From Mycolicibacterium austroafricanum (lineage in GTDB: Bacteria > Actinomycetota > Actinomycetes > Mycobacteriales > Mycobacteriaceae): DNA of 64,000 nucleotides. Positions 8,075 to 16,748 of the stretch are shown here, in pieces. A model generated the notes under the pieces. That model did not search any database, was not told the origin of the DNA, and saw only the letters and a list, made by a program, of their open reading frames with translations. Position 1 is the first letter of the stretch, and the number at the start of each line of letters is the position of its first letter. Location of the stretch: assembly GCF_000612725.1 (NCBI RefSeq), contig NZ_HG964452.1, forward strand, positions 562,540 to 626,539. The letters are read 5' to 3'. Made by a program: the position numbers and the translations under genes.

Positions 8075-8866
8075 GTGATTCTGGACCGGTTCCGACTCGA
8101 CGATCAGGTGGCCGTGGTGACCGGCGCGGGCCGCGGGCTCGGCGCCGCGATGGCCCTCGCGTTCGCCGAAGCAGGCGCTGACGTGCTGATTGCGGCGCGC
8201 ACGCGGTCACAGCTCGAAGAGGTCGCCGAACAGATCGAAGGCACCGGGAGGCGCGCCCACATCGTCGTCGCCGACCTCGCCCACGCCGAGGACACGGCCG
8301 CCTTGGCGGCCGGCGCCGTCGAGGCCTTCGGCAGACTAGACATCGTCGTCAACAACGTCGGCGGCACCATGCCGAACGCGCTTCTCACCACGTCGACGAA
8401 GGACATGCGCGACGCGTTCGCGTTCAACGTCGCGACCGCCCACGCGCTGACCACCGCCGCAGTCCCGCTGATGCTCGAGCACTCCGGCGGCGGCAGCATC
8501 ATCAACATCACCTCGACGATGGGCCGCCTGGCCGGGCGCGGGTTCGCCGCCTACGGCACCGCCAAAGCCGCGCTGGCGCACTACACCCGACTGTCGGCGC
8601 TCGATCTGGCGCCGCGGATCCGGGTGAACGCGATCGCGCCCGGCTCGATCCTGACCTCGGCACTGGAGATCGTCGCCGACAACGACGAGTTGCGCGGCCC
8701 GATGGAGAAGGCCACACCGCTGCGGCGGCTCGGCGACCCGCTCGACATCGCCGCGGCAGCGGTCTATCTGGCCTCTCCGGCGGGCAGTTATCTCACCGGC
8801 AAGACCCTCGAGGTCGACGGCGGGATCACCTTCCCGAACCTCGACCTCCCGATCCCCGACCTGTAA
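8075..8866 (+). CDS. SDR family oxidoreductase
   Basis: A 263-aa classical SDR: cofactor motif [11 protein letters not shown], structural NNVGG, catalytic Ser in the NITST stretch and Y-G-T-A-K. It ends in the unusual tail NLDLPIPDL. The GTG start at 8075 is chosen because GGGAGG lies 5 nt upstream; longer readings begin with Arg-rich junk. The stop is followed 11 nt later by a DapB-like oxidoreductase, the same pairing seen at 53772-55652, where the SDR ends in SPLPIPDY. Substrate unknown; a lipid or steroid-like alcohol is likely. Confidence 0.85.
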   Translation: MILDRFRLDDQVAVVTGAGRGLGAAMALAFAEAGADVLIAARTRSQLEEVAEQIEGTGRRAHIVVADLAHAEDTAALAAGAVEAFGRLDIVVNNVGGTMPNALLTTSTKDMRDAFAFNVATAHALTTAAVPLMLEHSGGGSIINITSTMGRLAGRGFAAYGTAKAALAHYTRLSALDLAPRIRVNAIAPGSILTSALEIVADNDELRGPMEKATPLRRLGDPLDIAAAAVYLASPAGSYLTGKTLEVDGGITFPNLDLPIPDL

Positions 8867-8877
8867 GGAGCCCCGCC

Positions 8878-9954
8878 TTGGCCATCAAAGTCGCTGCCAT
8901 CGGCACCGGAAACGTCGGCAGGCACGCGCTGACGCAGCTGATCACCGACCCCCGTTTCGAGCTGACCGCGGTGTGGGTGTCGTCGGAGTCGAAGGCCGGC
9001 AAGGACGCGGCAGAGCTTGTGGGACTGGCGGATTCGACCGGTATCCGCGCCACCACCGATCTCGACGCCGTGCTGGCGACCCGGCCACAGTGCGCGGTCT
9101 ACACCGCGCTGGCCGACAACCGACTTCCCGAAGCGCTCGAGGACTACCGGCGGATCCTGGCCGCAGGCGTCAACGTCGTGGGCAGCAGCGCCGTGTTCCT
9201 CCAGCACCCGTGGAAGGTGCTGCCCGACGAGCTGATCGCACCGATCGAGGACGCCGCCAAGGCGGGATCGTCGACCATATTCGTCAACGGCATCGACCCC
9301 GGGTTCGCCAACGACCTGCTGCCGATGGCTCTGGCGGGCACCTGCCAGAGCATCCAGCAGATCCGATGCATGGAGATCATCAACTACGACACCTACGACA
9401 GCGCGCCGGTGATGTTCGACGTCATGGGTTTCGGCGGCAGTCTCGACGAGACCCCGATGCTGCTGCAGCCCGGTGTCCTCAGCCTCGCCTGGGGTTCGGT
9501 GGTGCGCCAGCTGGCCGCCGGGCTCGGCATCGAACTCGACGAGGTCACCGAAACGCATCTGCGGGTGCCCGCGCCGGAGGCCTTCGACATCGCGGCCGGC
9601 CGCATCGAGAAGGGCACCACCGCTGCCATCCGCTTCGAGGTGCGCGGAATGAAGGACGGGGAGGTCGCCGTGGTGCTCGAACACGTCACCCGACTGCGCG
9701 ACGATCTGTGCCCGGACTGGCCCCAGCCCGCACAGCACGGCGGCTCCTACCGGATCGAGATCACCGGTGAACCGTCCTATGCGCTCGACCTCTGCCTGAG
9801 CAGTCCGAACGGCGACCACAACCACGCCGGACTCGTCGCCACCGCGGCCCGCGTCGTCAACGCGATCCCGGCCGTAATCGACGCTGCACCGGGAATCGTC
9901 ACGGCTCGGGAGTTACCTCCCATAACCGGCGAAGGTCTGTACGCTAAGCCGTAA
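8878..9954 (+). CDS. DapB-like NAD(P)-dependent oxidoreductase (amine dehydrogenase family)
   Basis: A 358-aa protein with a DapB-type Rossmann start (IGTGNVGRHALTQLI) and a conserved core NGIDPGFANDLLP followed by MEIINYDTYD. It belongs to the group related to dihydrodipicolinate reductase and 2,4-diaminopentanoate dehydrogenase that is expanded in mycobacteria. TTG start at 8878 with AAGGAG 7 nt upstream. Paralogues occur at 53772, 62256 and 63320. The true substrate is unknown; it is not lysine synthesis, since length and C-terminal domain differ from DapB. Confidence 0.8.
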   Translation: MAIKVAAIGTGNVGRHALTQLITDPRFELTAVWVSSESKAGKDAAELVGLADSTGIRATTDLDAVLATRPQCAVYTALADNRLPEALEDYRRILAAGVNVVGSSAVFLQHPWKVLPDELIAPIEDAAKAGSSTIFVNGIDPGFANDLLPMALAGTCQSIQQIRCMEIINYDTYDSAPVMFDVMGFGGSLDETPMLLQPGVLSLAWGSVVRQLAAGLGIELDEVTETHLRVPAPEAFDIAAGRIEKGTTAAIRFEVRGMKDGEVAVVLEHVTRLRDDLCPDWPQPAQHGGSYRIEITGEPSYALDLCLSSPNGDHNHAGLVATAARVVNAIPAVIDAAPGIVTARELPPITGEGLYAKP

Positions 9955-9978
9955 CACTTCCTGGAAGGATGCTGAAAA

Positions 9979-10227
9979 ATGAAGGCTCGTCTGAGCACCC
10001 TCGCTGCTCTTCTCGTCGCCGGCGGTGCTTCCGTGGCCATCGCCGTGGCTCCCGCGGCCTCCGCCCAGCCGAACTGCTCCACGACTTCTGCGGGCGCCGG
10101 GGGTAGGACCGAGGTGTGCCAATCGCCGGGCAACGCCCAGATCAGCTCCACCCCCGGGCAGTACGCGATGCCGTGGTACGGCGGCGGCATGTTCCCGTGG
10201 GAGGGCTACGGCCCCTTCATCTTCTGA
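9979..10227 (+). CDS. Small secreted protein (two-Cys, paralogue of next gene)
   Basis: An 82-aa protein with a signal peptide ending at about ASA-QP (residue 30). The mature chain has two cysteines (PNCSTT, TEVCQSPGNAQISSTP) and an aromatic, Gly-rich end (MPWYGGGMFPWEGYG). The same plan is found in the next gene, so this is a tandem duplication. Function is unknown. GGAAGG is placed about 9 nt before the ATG. Confidence 0.75.
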   Translation: MKARLSTLAALLVAGGASVAIAVAPAASAQPNCSTTSAGAGGRTEVCQSPGNAQISSTPGQYAMPWYGGGMFPWEGYGPFIF

Positions 10228-10239
10228 CCGGGCTTCGAC

Positions 10240-10479
10240 ATGAAGAGCATCTCGCGATACGGCACAGGGCTTTTCGCGGCGCTCGGCGTTGCGGCCGTCC
10301 TCGCCGCACCCACCGCCGCAGCCGCTCCCGAATGCACCGACGTCGGCAAGACCGTGACGTTCTGCGAGACCAACGGAAGCACCCAGCTCACCACCACCCC
10401 ACCGCCGTGGAACTACGGCGGCTGGAATGGCATCGGGGTGTGGCCGCTGGTCGGCGCCTACGGTCTGGGCCCCTGGTGA
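10240..10479 (+). CDS. Small secreted protein (two-Cys, paralogue of previous gene)
   Basis: A 79-aa protein: signal peptide to about residue 29 (AAAAP), then ECTDVGKTVTFCETNGSTQLTTTP with the two Cys spaced as in the upstream paralogue, and a Trp/Gly-rich end. Twelve nt separate the genes, so they are co-transcribed. Family members are common as short exported proteins in mycobacteria; role unknown. Confidence 0.72.
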   Translation: MKSISRYGTGLFAALGVAAVLAAPTAAAAPECTDVGKTVTFCETNGSTQLTTTPPPWNYGGWNGIGVWPLVGAYGLGPW

Positions 10480-10509
10480 CGTCGCCCCTGTAGGGGACTC
10501 GCCGACGGA

Positions 10510-11586
10510 ATGGGTGTCAGGCACTTCTACTTCGCGTACGGGTCCAACCTGTGCGTGCAGCAGATGGCGCGTCGATGCCCCGACGCCACCGATCCCCGCC
10601 GCGCGACACTCGCCGACCACGACTGGCTGATCAACGAGCGTGGGGTCGCGACGATCGAGCCGTTCGCCGGCAGCGAGGTGCACGGCGTGGTGTGGCGGGT
10701 GTCGGACCGCGACCTGGCCACCCTGGACAGCGCCGAAGGCGTTCCCGTCCGCTACCGGCGTGACGAGCTCACGGTGCTGACCGACAACGGCCCCTCGGAA
10801 GCGTGGGTGTACATCGACCATCGGGTCGAACCAGGACCCCCGCGGCCCGGCTACCTGGAGCGCATCCTCGACGGAGCCCGCCACCACGATCTGCCCCGCC
10901 GCTGGATCCAGTTCCTCGAAAGGTGGGATCCCACCCGTTGGCCCCAGCGCCCCGATCGTGCTGATTCAGTTGCACCACAATCGCTTTCCGAGCTCGTCAG
11001 CGACCCCGCCATCGCCGAGGACGTCACGTTGCAGTCCCGGTTCGGCTTCCTGGCCATCCACGGCGGCGGCCTGGAACAGATGACCGACGTCATCGCCGAA
11101 CGTGCCGCGGACGCTGCGGGTGCCTCGCTGTACGTCGTGCGCCATCCCGACCACTACCCCCACCACCTGCCGTCGGCGCACTACGACCCGGCGCAGTCGC
11201 CCGTGCTGGCGGAGTTCCTCGACCACGTCGACGTCGCGATATCGCTGCACGGTTACGGCCGGCTGGGCCGCAGCACCCACCTCCTGGCCGGCGGCCGCAA
11301 CCGCGGCCTGGCCGAACACGTCGCCCGCCACGTCGTCGTCCCCGGCTACCGCGTCGTCACCGACCTGGAGTCGATCCCGAAAGAGCTGCGTGGCCTCCAT
11401 CCCGACAACCCGGTGAACCGCGTACGCGGCGGTGGCGCCCAGCTGGAGCTCTCGGCACGAGTCCGCGGCATCAGTCCACGCAGCGGCCTGCCCGGCGACG
11501 ACGGCCTGTCGCCGGCGACCTCCGCGCTGGTCCAGGGTTTGGTGCGCGCCGCACGCACGTGGCGGCTACCGTCCACCCAGGGCTGA
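10510..11586 (+). CDS. Fusion of gamma-glutamylcyclotransferase and poly-gamma-glutamate hydrolase domains
   Basis: A 358-aa protein with two catalytic units. Residues about 1-130 are GGCT-like: FAYGSN near the start and the acid in LDSAEGVP. Residues about 150-350 resemble the zinc-dependent poly-gamma-glutamate hydrolase family: AIHGGGLEQMTD (His/Glu ligands), VVRHPDHYPHHLPSAHYDP, SLHGYGRLG, and a C-terminal NPVNRVRGGGAQLELSARVR segment. A single protein could cleave gamma-glutamyl polymers and release 5-oxoproline from gamma-glutamyl products. There is no signal peptide, so it acts inside the cell. The ATG has no strong SD. The fusion is unusual. Confidence 0.75.
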   Translation: MGVRHFYFAYGSNLCVQQMARRCPDATDPRRATLADHDWLINERGVATIEPFAGSEVHGVVWRVSDRDLATLDSAEGVPVRYRRDELTVLTDNGPSEAWVYIDHRVEPGPPRPGYLERILDGARHHDLPRRWIQFLERWDPTRWPQRPDRADSVAPQSLSELVSDPAIAEDVTLQSRFGFLAIHGGGLEQMTDVIAERAADAAGASLYVVRHPDHYPHHLPSAHYDPAQSPVLAEFLDHVDVAISLHGYGRLGRSTHLLAGGRNRGLAEHVARHVVVPGYRVVTDLESIPKELRGLHPDNPVNRVRGGGAQLELSARVRGISPRSGLPGDDGLSPATSALVQGLVRAARTWRLPSTQG

Positions 11587-11707
11587 CCCGCGCGGTACTG
11601 CCTGTCTGACCGCCACCCATCCGGGTGTCCGCCCGCTCCGAATACAGGGTGTGAAACCCACGGACGCAGCAGACCGACCGGTGGCGCGCCGCCGAGGCGG
11701 CGACAGT

Positions 11708-12517
11708 GTGCGTGCGGCCATCTACCGCACCCGGATCACTCACTTGCGGCGTGCCCCCGTGCATCACTATTTCGAGCACCGTAGCTACAGCTGGTTCGTC
11801 GACCTCGACGCGCTGCCTCGGCTGCCGCGCTGGCTGCGGCCCTTCGCCGGATTCGAGGCCCGCGATCACCTGTGGGAAGCACCCCGCGACACGTTGCGCG
11901 GACGGGTGGACGCCTTCCTCGCCGGCAAGGGAATCGACCTCGGCGGCGGTACCGTCACCGCCCTGATGCAGCCCCGGGTGCTCGGACATGCGTTCAATCC
12001 GCTGACCCTGTACTGGTGCCACGACTCCAACGGTGTGCTCCGCTGCATCATCGCCGAGGCCCACAACACCCACGGCGATCGGCACGCCTATCTGCTTCCC
12101 CCGTCGACCGATCCGCCGGTGATGGTGGACAAGAAGCTCTACGCGTCACCGTTCAACGGCGTCGACGGCCACTACCTGGTGCGGGCACCGGAACCCGACG
12201 AGCGGCTCGACGTCACGGTCTCGCTGCACCGCGAGCAGCAACCGGCGTTCGTCGTGACGCTGCGCGGCTCCCGGCGCCCGGCTGGTATCCGTCAGGTCCT
12301 CGCGATGCAGATCGTCGCACCGTTGGCCCCGCTGATGAATGCCCTGAGCACGCGGGTGCAGGGCGCCCTGCTGTGGTTGCGGCGGGTTCCCGTGGTGCCT
12401 CGCGGGTCGGACGAGCGCCGAGCGCCCGTCGAAACCGTGACGCGGCTCGACGCCGGCCGGAGGTGTCCGGCCGGCCCGATCCTCACCAGGGACCCGCAGG
12501 AGACACGATCACCGTGA
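11708..12517 (+). CDS. DUF1365 family protein
   Basis: A 269-aa protein starting VRAAIYRTRITHLRRAPVHHYFEHRSYSWFVDLD, the DUF1365 signature, with LMQPRVLGHAFNPLTLYWC in the middle. In M. tuberculosis the homologue Rv0448c sits in the sigK operon beside a cyclopropane-fatty-acid-synthase-like gene and an amine oxidase; both are absent here. The GTG at 11708 is preferred because GAGG lies 10 nt upstream and family length fits; GTG 11651 is an alternative. The stop lies 42 nt before the sigK start. Biochemical role unknown, probably lipid modification. Confidence 0.78.
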   Translation: MRAAIYRTRITHLRRAPVHHYFEHRSYSWFVDLDALPRLPRWLRPFAGFEARDHLWEAPRDTLRGRVDAFLAGKGIDLGGGTVTALMQPRVLGHAFNPLTLYWCHDSNGVLRCIIAEAHNTHGDRHAYLLPPSTDPPVMVDKKLYASPFNGVDGHYLVRAPEPDERLDVTVSLHREQQPAFVVTLRGSRRPAGIRQVLAMQIVAPLAPLMNALSTRVQGALLWLRRVPVVPRGSDERRAPVETVTRLDAGRRCPAGPILTRDPQETRSP

Positions 12518-12545
12518 CGGCATCGGTCCTGGTAGGAGCAGCAGC

Positions 12546-12551
12546 TAGGCT
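12546..12551 (+). promoter_or_regulatory. -10 box for leaderless sigK start
   Basis: TAGGCT (TAnnnT) ends 7 nt before the GTG at 12559. This supports an internal leaderless start in addition to read-through from the DUF1365 gene. An alternative, earlier start (GTG 12514, GTGA-overlapping the DUF1365 stop, AGGAGA at 12498) would add 15 residues. Confidence 0.4.
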
Positions 12552-12558
12552 ACCGCTC

Positions 12559-13104
12559 GTGACCGCCGAACTCGACGCACTTCTGCGCCAGGTGGCCCAG
12601 CGCGACGCCGAAGCGTTCGCCGCCTTCTACGACCAGACCCGCGCGCGGGTCTATGGCCTGATCACCCGGGTGTTGCGCGATCCGGGATACAGCGAGGAGA
12701 CGACGCAGGACGTCTATCTGCAGGTGTGGCGCAATGCGGCCGGCTACGACCCGTCGGTCGGCTCGGCGCTGTCCTGGCTGCTGACCCTGGCGCACCGGCG
12801 CGCGGTGGACCGGGTGCGGTCCGAGCAGGCGGCGAGCACCAGGGAGTCCCGGTACGGCGCCATCTCCGTCGACCCGCCGTCCGACCACGTCGCCGACGAC
12901 GTGCTCCTCGACGACGAGCGCCGCCGGGTGGCCGGCTGTCTGGACTCGCTGACCGACGTGCAGCGCGAGTGCATTCAGCTGGCTTATTACGACGGTCTGA
13001 CCTATGCCCAGGTGGCCGACCGTTTGGCCGCGAACCTGGCGACAATCAAGTCAAGGATGCGCGACGGCATCCGAGCACTCCGCAAATGTTTGGGGGTGGC
13101 ATGA
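12559..13104 (+). CDS. sigK: ECF RNA polymerase sigma factor SigK
   Basis: A 181-aa ECF sigma factor. Region 2 ([53 protein letters not shown]) and region 4 ([40 protein letters not shown]) align closely with M. tuberculosis SigK by memory. It directs transcription of the SigK regulon (mpt70/mpt83 type genes) when released from RskA. The stop overlaps the anti-sigma start (ATGA), the usual sigma/anti-sigma coupling. No mpt70/mpt83 homologue is in the window. Confidence 0.9.
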   Translation: MTAELDALLRQVAQRDAEAFAAFYDQTRARVYGLITRVLRDPGYSEETTQDVYLQVWRNAAGYDPSVGSALSWLLTLAHRRAVDRVRSEQAASTRESRYGAISVDPPSDHVADDVLLDDERRRVAGCLDSLTDVQRECIQLAYYDGLTYAQVADRLAANLATIKSRMRDGIRALRKCLGVA

Positions 13105-13817
13105 CCAGCCCACAGAATGACCTTCTCTCGCTCGCGACGCCGTACGCGCTGCACGCGCTCAGTCACGCGGAAGCCGCCGACATCGACCGGGCGCTGAACG
13201 ACGCACCGCCCGGTGTCGCCGACGCGTTCCTGGCCGAGGTGCGCGCGGTGCGCGAAACCATGGCGGCGCTGGCCAGTGCCACCGCCGTCGAACCGCCCGC
13301 CCGGATGCGTGACGCGGTGCTCCGGCAGATCGCCGAAGATCCGGTCCGCACGCTGCCGGTCCGGTCTTCCTCCCGCCGCCGCGCCGCCGCGGTGCTGAGC
13401 GCCGCGGCCGCCGTCGTGATCGGGCTCGGCACCCTCGCGGTCGGGTACGCGCTGCGGCCCGCACCGACACCGTCGACCGCCGAGCAGGTGTTCGCGGCGC
13501 CGGACGTGCGGACGATTTCCGGCGAGATCCCGGGCGGCGGCACCGCGACCGTGGTGTTCTCCCGGGAACAGAACTCCGGGGTGCTGGTGATGAACAACGT
13601 GCCACCGCCGCAACCGGGCACGGTGTATCAGATGTGGCTGGTCGACGCCGACGGCTCGCACTCGGCGGGCACCATGGATGCCGAGGCGGTGGCCCCGTCG
13701 ACCACCGCCGTGCTGCCCGATCTGGGATCGTCGCGGGCGCTGGCGTTCACCGTCGAACCCCCGGGCGGCTCCACCCGGCCCACCACCCCGGTCTTCGCCG
13801 AGTTGCCACTCACCTAA
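13101..13817 (+). CDS. rskA: Anti-sigma-K factor RskA
   Basis: A 238-aa membrane anti-sigma factor. The cytoplasmic N-terminus (about 1-90) contains the [25 protein letters not shown] anti-sigma segment. One membrane span lies near residues 93-117 ([17 protein letters not shown]). The outer domain holds the RskA motif [21 protein letters not shown]. It sequesters SigK and is normally destroyed by regulated proteolysis. Its stop TAA (13815-13817) overlaps the stop of the convergent ligase gene, so the two genes meet with no spacer. Confidence 0.92.
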   Translation: MTSPQNDLLSLATPYALHALSHAEAADIDRALNDAPPGVADAFLAEVRAVRETMAALASATAVEPPARMRDAVLRQIAEDPVRTLPVRSSSRRRAAAVLSAAAAVVIGLGTLAVGYALRPAPTPSTAEQVFAAPDVRTISGEIPGGGTATVVFSREQNSGVLVMNNVPPPQPGTVYQMWLVDADGSHSAGTMDAEAVAPSTTAVLPDLGSSRALAFTVEPPGGSTRPTTPVFAELPLT

Positions 13818-14911
13818 CCGTCTTCCAGCGTCGCGGCGGCCGCCTCGGCGAGGACGTCGTCGACGTCGTGGTTGCGCCGCCAGGCCCGTCGCTGCCGTGT
13901 CGCGCCGTTGCCGAGGTCGGTCACCCGGGCCAGTCCGGCGGTGACGAGCTCGTGGTCACCGGCGGCCTCCAGCGCCGGCCGGGTCCGTTCGGTCAGGTAC
14001 CCCAGCAGGTCGGACACCGGCGCCGGGACATGGTTCTCCAGGTCCACACCGTCTCCGTCGACGCCGTTGCGGGCGGCCTTCCAGTACGCGGCCTTCAACG
14101 CGTACGGCGCCAGCGGCAGGACCGGGTCACCATGCCGCTCGTCCTCCAGCGCGGTCATCACACAACCCCGGACCAGCGCGGCGAACAGCACCGTCTCATC
14201 CACCGTCGCGGGCACGTCTGCGACCCGCACCTCGACGGTCGGGAAGTTGGCCGACGGCCGCACGTCCCAATAGACCATGCCGTCGTCGCGGATCACTCCG
14301 GTGTGGGACAGCATCTGCACCGCGGCGTCGTACTCGTCGGCGGAGTCGAAGTGCGGTGGCGGGCCTGCGCTGGGCCAGCGGGCCCACAGCACGCTGCGCC
14401 AGCTGGCGTGCCCGGTGTCGGCGTTGCGGTAGATCGCCGAGTTCGCGGTGAGCGCCAACAGCAGCGGCAGCCACGGGCGCAGGCGGTTACTGACGGCGAT
14501 CGCGGCGTCGCGGTCGGGAACCGCGACGTGCACATGGCAGCCGCAGATGCCCTGCTCGTGGGCGATCATCCCGTACCGCTCCCCGATGTCGCGGTAGCGC
14601 GGGGTGTCGGTGACCGGGAATTCGTGCGGCAGGGTCGGCGGCAGCCCGACGGCGAGAAGGCGGGCTCCGGCATGCTCGGCCGCCGCGGATGCGGTGCGGC
14701 GCAGATGAAGTAGTTGTTCGCGCAGGTGCGCGGTGTCGTCGACCACCGCGGTCGCGGTCTCCACCTGGCAGCTAGTCAGCTCGAGCTGCAGCTCGACATC
14801 CATGTCCGCGGCGCGCGCGGCGACCTCGCGGTTGAGCGCCACGGGAGCGCCGGACCCCGGGTGGACGAGGAGGAACTCCTCTTCGACTCCGAGCGTGGGG
14901 ATGTCTGTCAT
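13814..14911 (-). CDS. YbdK-type carboxylate-amine ligase (glutamate--cysteine ligase family)
   Basis: A 365-aa protein with the GCS2 start [15 protein letters not shown], the core [15 protein letters not shown] and [15 protein letters not shown]. It is expected to join a carboxylate such as glutamate to an amine such as cysteine with ATP; the YbdK branch has only weak GCL activity in vitro. It resembles M. tuberculosis Rv0433. The ATG at 14911 matches the usual family start; longer readings in the same frame are not gene-like. Confidence 0.85.
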   Translation of the reverse strand: MTDIPTLGVEEEFLLVHPGSGAPVALNREVAARAADMDVELQLELTSCQVETATAVVDDTAHLREQLLHLRRTASAAAEHAGARLLAVGLPPTLPHEFPVTDTPRYRDIGERYGMIAHEQGICGCHVHVAVPDRDAAIAVSNRLRPWLPLLLALTANSAIYRNADTGHASWRSVLWARWPSAGPPPHFDSADEYDAAVQMLSHTGVIRDDGMVYWDVRPSANFPTVEVRVADVPATVDETVLFAALVRGCVMTALEDERHGDPVLPLAPYALKAAYWKAARNGVDGDGVDLENHVPAPVSDLLGYLTERTRPALEAAGDHELVTAGLARVTDLGNGATRQRRAWRRNHDVDDVLAEAAAATLEDG

Positions 14912-14941
14912 GGCCGCACCGGTCGCCTCACACGAAAATTT

Positions 14942-14979
14942 GATCCGGCCCGTCGGATAATTCGACGACGGGCCGGATC
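14942..14979. repeat. 14-bp perfect inverted repeat between divergent genes
   Basis: Arms GATCCGGCCCGTCG (14942-14955) and its exact complement (14966-14979) flank a 10-nt A/T-rich loop. Because the flanking genes are transcribed away from it, it is unlikely to be a terminator for them. It could be an operator or a leader hairpin for the ligase gene, which starts 31 nt away. Confidence 0.6.
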
Positions 14980-15037
14980 GGGGGGAAGAAAGTCGATTGC
15001 GTTTATGCCCTTGCCCGTTCTGGTTCAAACCTCCACC

Positions 15038-15043
15038 TACGAT
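15038..15043 (+). promoter_or_regulatory. -10 box for leaderless LLM oxidoreductase gene
   Basis: TACGAT ends 6 nt before the GTG at 15050, which favours this start over the in-frame ATG at 15005. Confidence 0.45.
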
Positions 15044-15049
15044 CACGAT

Positions 15050-15874
15050 GTGGCAACGGAATTTCGGTTCGGCGTCGGCGTCACCCGGGCCAGATCCCGC
15101 GCCGAGCTCGTCGACAGCGCGCGTCGCGCCGAGGACCTGGGTTTCGACGTGCTGCACGTTCCCGACCACCTGGGCGGGCCCGCGCCGTTCCCGGTGATGA
15201 CGACGATCGCGATGGCGACGACGACGCTTCGGGTGGGCACGTTCGTCATCAATTCGGCCTTCTACCGGCCGGCGCTGCTGGCCCGTGACGTCGCGGCGCT
15301 GCACGACCTGAGCGAGGGGCGCTTCGAGCTCGGGCTGGGAACCGGTTACGTGAAGGAGGAGTTCGACGCCGCAGGTATCCCGTTCCCGAGCGCCCGCGAG
15401 CGCGTCGACCACCTCAAGTTGACCACCGAATACATGACCGAGCACCTCCCCGACGTCCCGATCATGATCGCCGGCAACGGCGACCGGGTGTTGCGGATCG
15501 CCGCGCGGTCGGCCGACATCATCGGGTTCACCGGCGGGGACCGGGCCGCCACCGCCGACGAGGATCCGCTGGCCGACCGGATCGCGTTCGTCCGCGATGC
15601 TGCCGGCGAACGGTTCGGCGATCTGGAACTCAATCTCGCGGTCACGGCGATGCCCGTCGACGATTCCGGGCGGCCCGACCTCACCATCCCGCGGATCTCA
15701 CTGCCCGGCCTCTCCGATGAGGAACTGCTGCGGCACCCGGGGGTGCTGTCCGGATCGGTCGACGAGATCGCCGACCGGATCCGCGGATACCGCGACGTCT
15801 ACGGCATCAACTATCTGATCGTGCAGATGCGTCACGCCGAGGCGTTCGGCAAGGTGATCGAGCTCCTGCAGTAG
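15050..15874 (+). CDS. F420-dependent-type LLM class oxidoreductase (TIGR03621 group)
   Basis: A 274-aa luciferase-like TIM-barrel protein: EFRFGVGVTRARSRAELVDSARRAEDLGFDVLHVPDHL at the start, RVGTFVINSAFYRPALLARDVAALHDLSEGRFELGLGTG in the core, and MIAGNGDRVLRIAARSADIIGF near the middle. In mycobacteria this family mostly uses coenzyme F420. The substrate is unknown. GTG at 15050 is chosen because a -10 box lies just upstream and the protein then begins at the family's usual first strand. Confidence 0.8.
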   Translation: MATEFRFGVGVTRARSRAELVDSARRAEDLGFDVLHVPDHLGGPAPFPVMTTIAMATTTLRVGTFVINSAFYRPALLARDVAALHDLSEGRFELGLGTGYVKEEFDAAGIPFPSARERVDHLKLTTEYMTEHLPDVPIMIAGNGDRVLRIAARSADIIGFTGGDRAATADEDPLADRIAFVRDAAGERFGDLELNLAVTAMPVDDSGRPDLTIPRISLPGLSDEELLRHPGVLSGSVDEIADRIRGYRDVYGINYLIVQMRHAEAFGKVIELLQ

Positions 15875-15896
15875 TCACAGCAGAGATCTCGGGCAG

Positions 15897-16166
15897 TCAC
15901 AGCCAGAGATAGAGCGCCGACAGCAGCGCCCAGATGCCGACGCAGTACACCTCGAACGCGGCGCGCAGCGGGACCGGCGCGTGGCGCAGCTCCATGAAGT
16001 CCAGGCCGACCAGGCGCACCTTGACGGCGGCGATGGCGAGGACGAGGACGGCCACCAGGGACCCGGTGCCGTGTTCGGCGCCGACCGCCCAGGACAGCAC
16101 CGTCGCCGCGACCAGGAACAGCCAGCTGGCGCCGGCGCGGTTCTTGAGCAGGCTCAGTACGGTCAT
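15897..16166 (-). CDS. Cytochrome c oxidase subunit IV-like membrane protein
   Basis: An 89-aa protein with three hydrophobic spans and the motif KVRLVGLDFMELRHAP that marks prokaryotic COX IV-like/NorF-type subunits. Its ATG directly abuts the stop of the subunit III-like gene. It is likely an accessory subunit of a haem-copper oxidase or nitric oxide reductase complex in the plasma membrane. Confidence 0.75.
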   Translation of the reverse strand: MTVLSLLKNRAGASWLFLVAATVLSWAVGAEHGTGSLVAVLVLAIAAVKVRLVGLDFMELRHAPVPLRAAFEVYCVGIWALLSALYLWL

Positions 16167-16748
16167 TCAGCTCACCAGGTACAGCAGCGCGAACAGGAAG
16201 ATCCACAGCAGGTCGACGAGGTGCCAGAAGCAGGCGCCCCCTTCGACCAGCGCGGTGCGGGTGGGGCTCAGTTCGGTGCGCCGGGTCTGGGTCAGCACGA
16301 AGGACAGTGCCCCGAGTCCGAGGCAGACATGGAACAGGTGCAGCCCGGTGAGGATGAAGTAGTACAGGTAGAAGTCGTTGGCGCCGGGGCCGTGTCCCGC
16401 GGCGGCCAGCGAGATGTACTCGAACACCTTCAGCGCGATGAACGCCAGCCCACAGACGATCGCCGCGGCGACGGCGCGGGTGGCGATCGGCGCGGCGCCG
16501 ACCCGCATTGCATTGAGGGCCAGCACGACCAGCAGGGAACTCGTCAGCAACACCAGCGTGTTGGTGACGCCGACGCCGACGTGCAGGGTGGTGCGCGCGG
16601 CGTCGAAAACCTCTGGCGCCGTGGCACGTTCGACCAGGAAGGTGACGAAGAAGGCGCCGAAGACCAGCATGTCGCCGAACAGGAAGACCCAGGTGCCGCT
16701 CTCGCCGGGGACCCGCTTCTCGTGGGGCGGCGCCGCGGTTGCCGTCAC
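16167..16748 (-). CDS. Cytochrome c oxidase subunit III family protein (NorE-like)
   Basis: A 193-aa protein with five predicted spans. GESGTWVFLFGDMLVFGAFFVTF at the start and LTGLHLFHVCLGLGAL plus EGGACFWHLVDLLWIFLFALLYLV at the end are the subunit III signatures. It is short for a COX III and matches the NorE type. GTG start overlaps the stop of the upstream membrane gene (GTGA). No subunit I or II gene is nearby. Confidence 0.82.
   Translation of the reverse strand: MTATAAPPHEKRVPGESGTWVFLFGDMLVFGAFFVTFLVERATAPEVFDAARTTLHVGVGVTNTLVLLTSSLLVVLALNAMRVGAAPIATRAVAAAIVCGLAFIALKVFEYISLAAAGHGPGANDFYLYYFILTGLHLFHVCLGLGALSFVLTQTRRTELSPTRTALVEGGACFWHLVDLLWIFLFALLYLVS

Noticed and set aside
13814..15445. 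Long 543-codon form of the carboxylate-amine ligase
   Set aside because: The first 178 codons are antisense to the LLM oxidoreductase; the ATG at 14911 starts the conserved protein.
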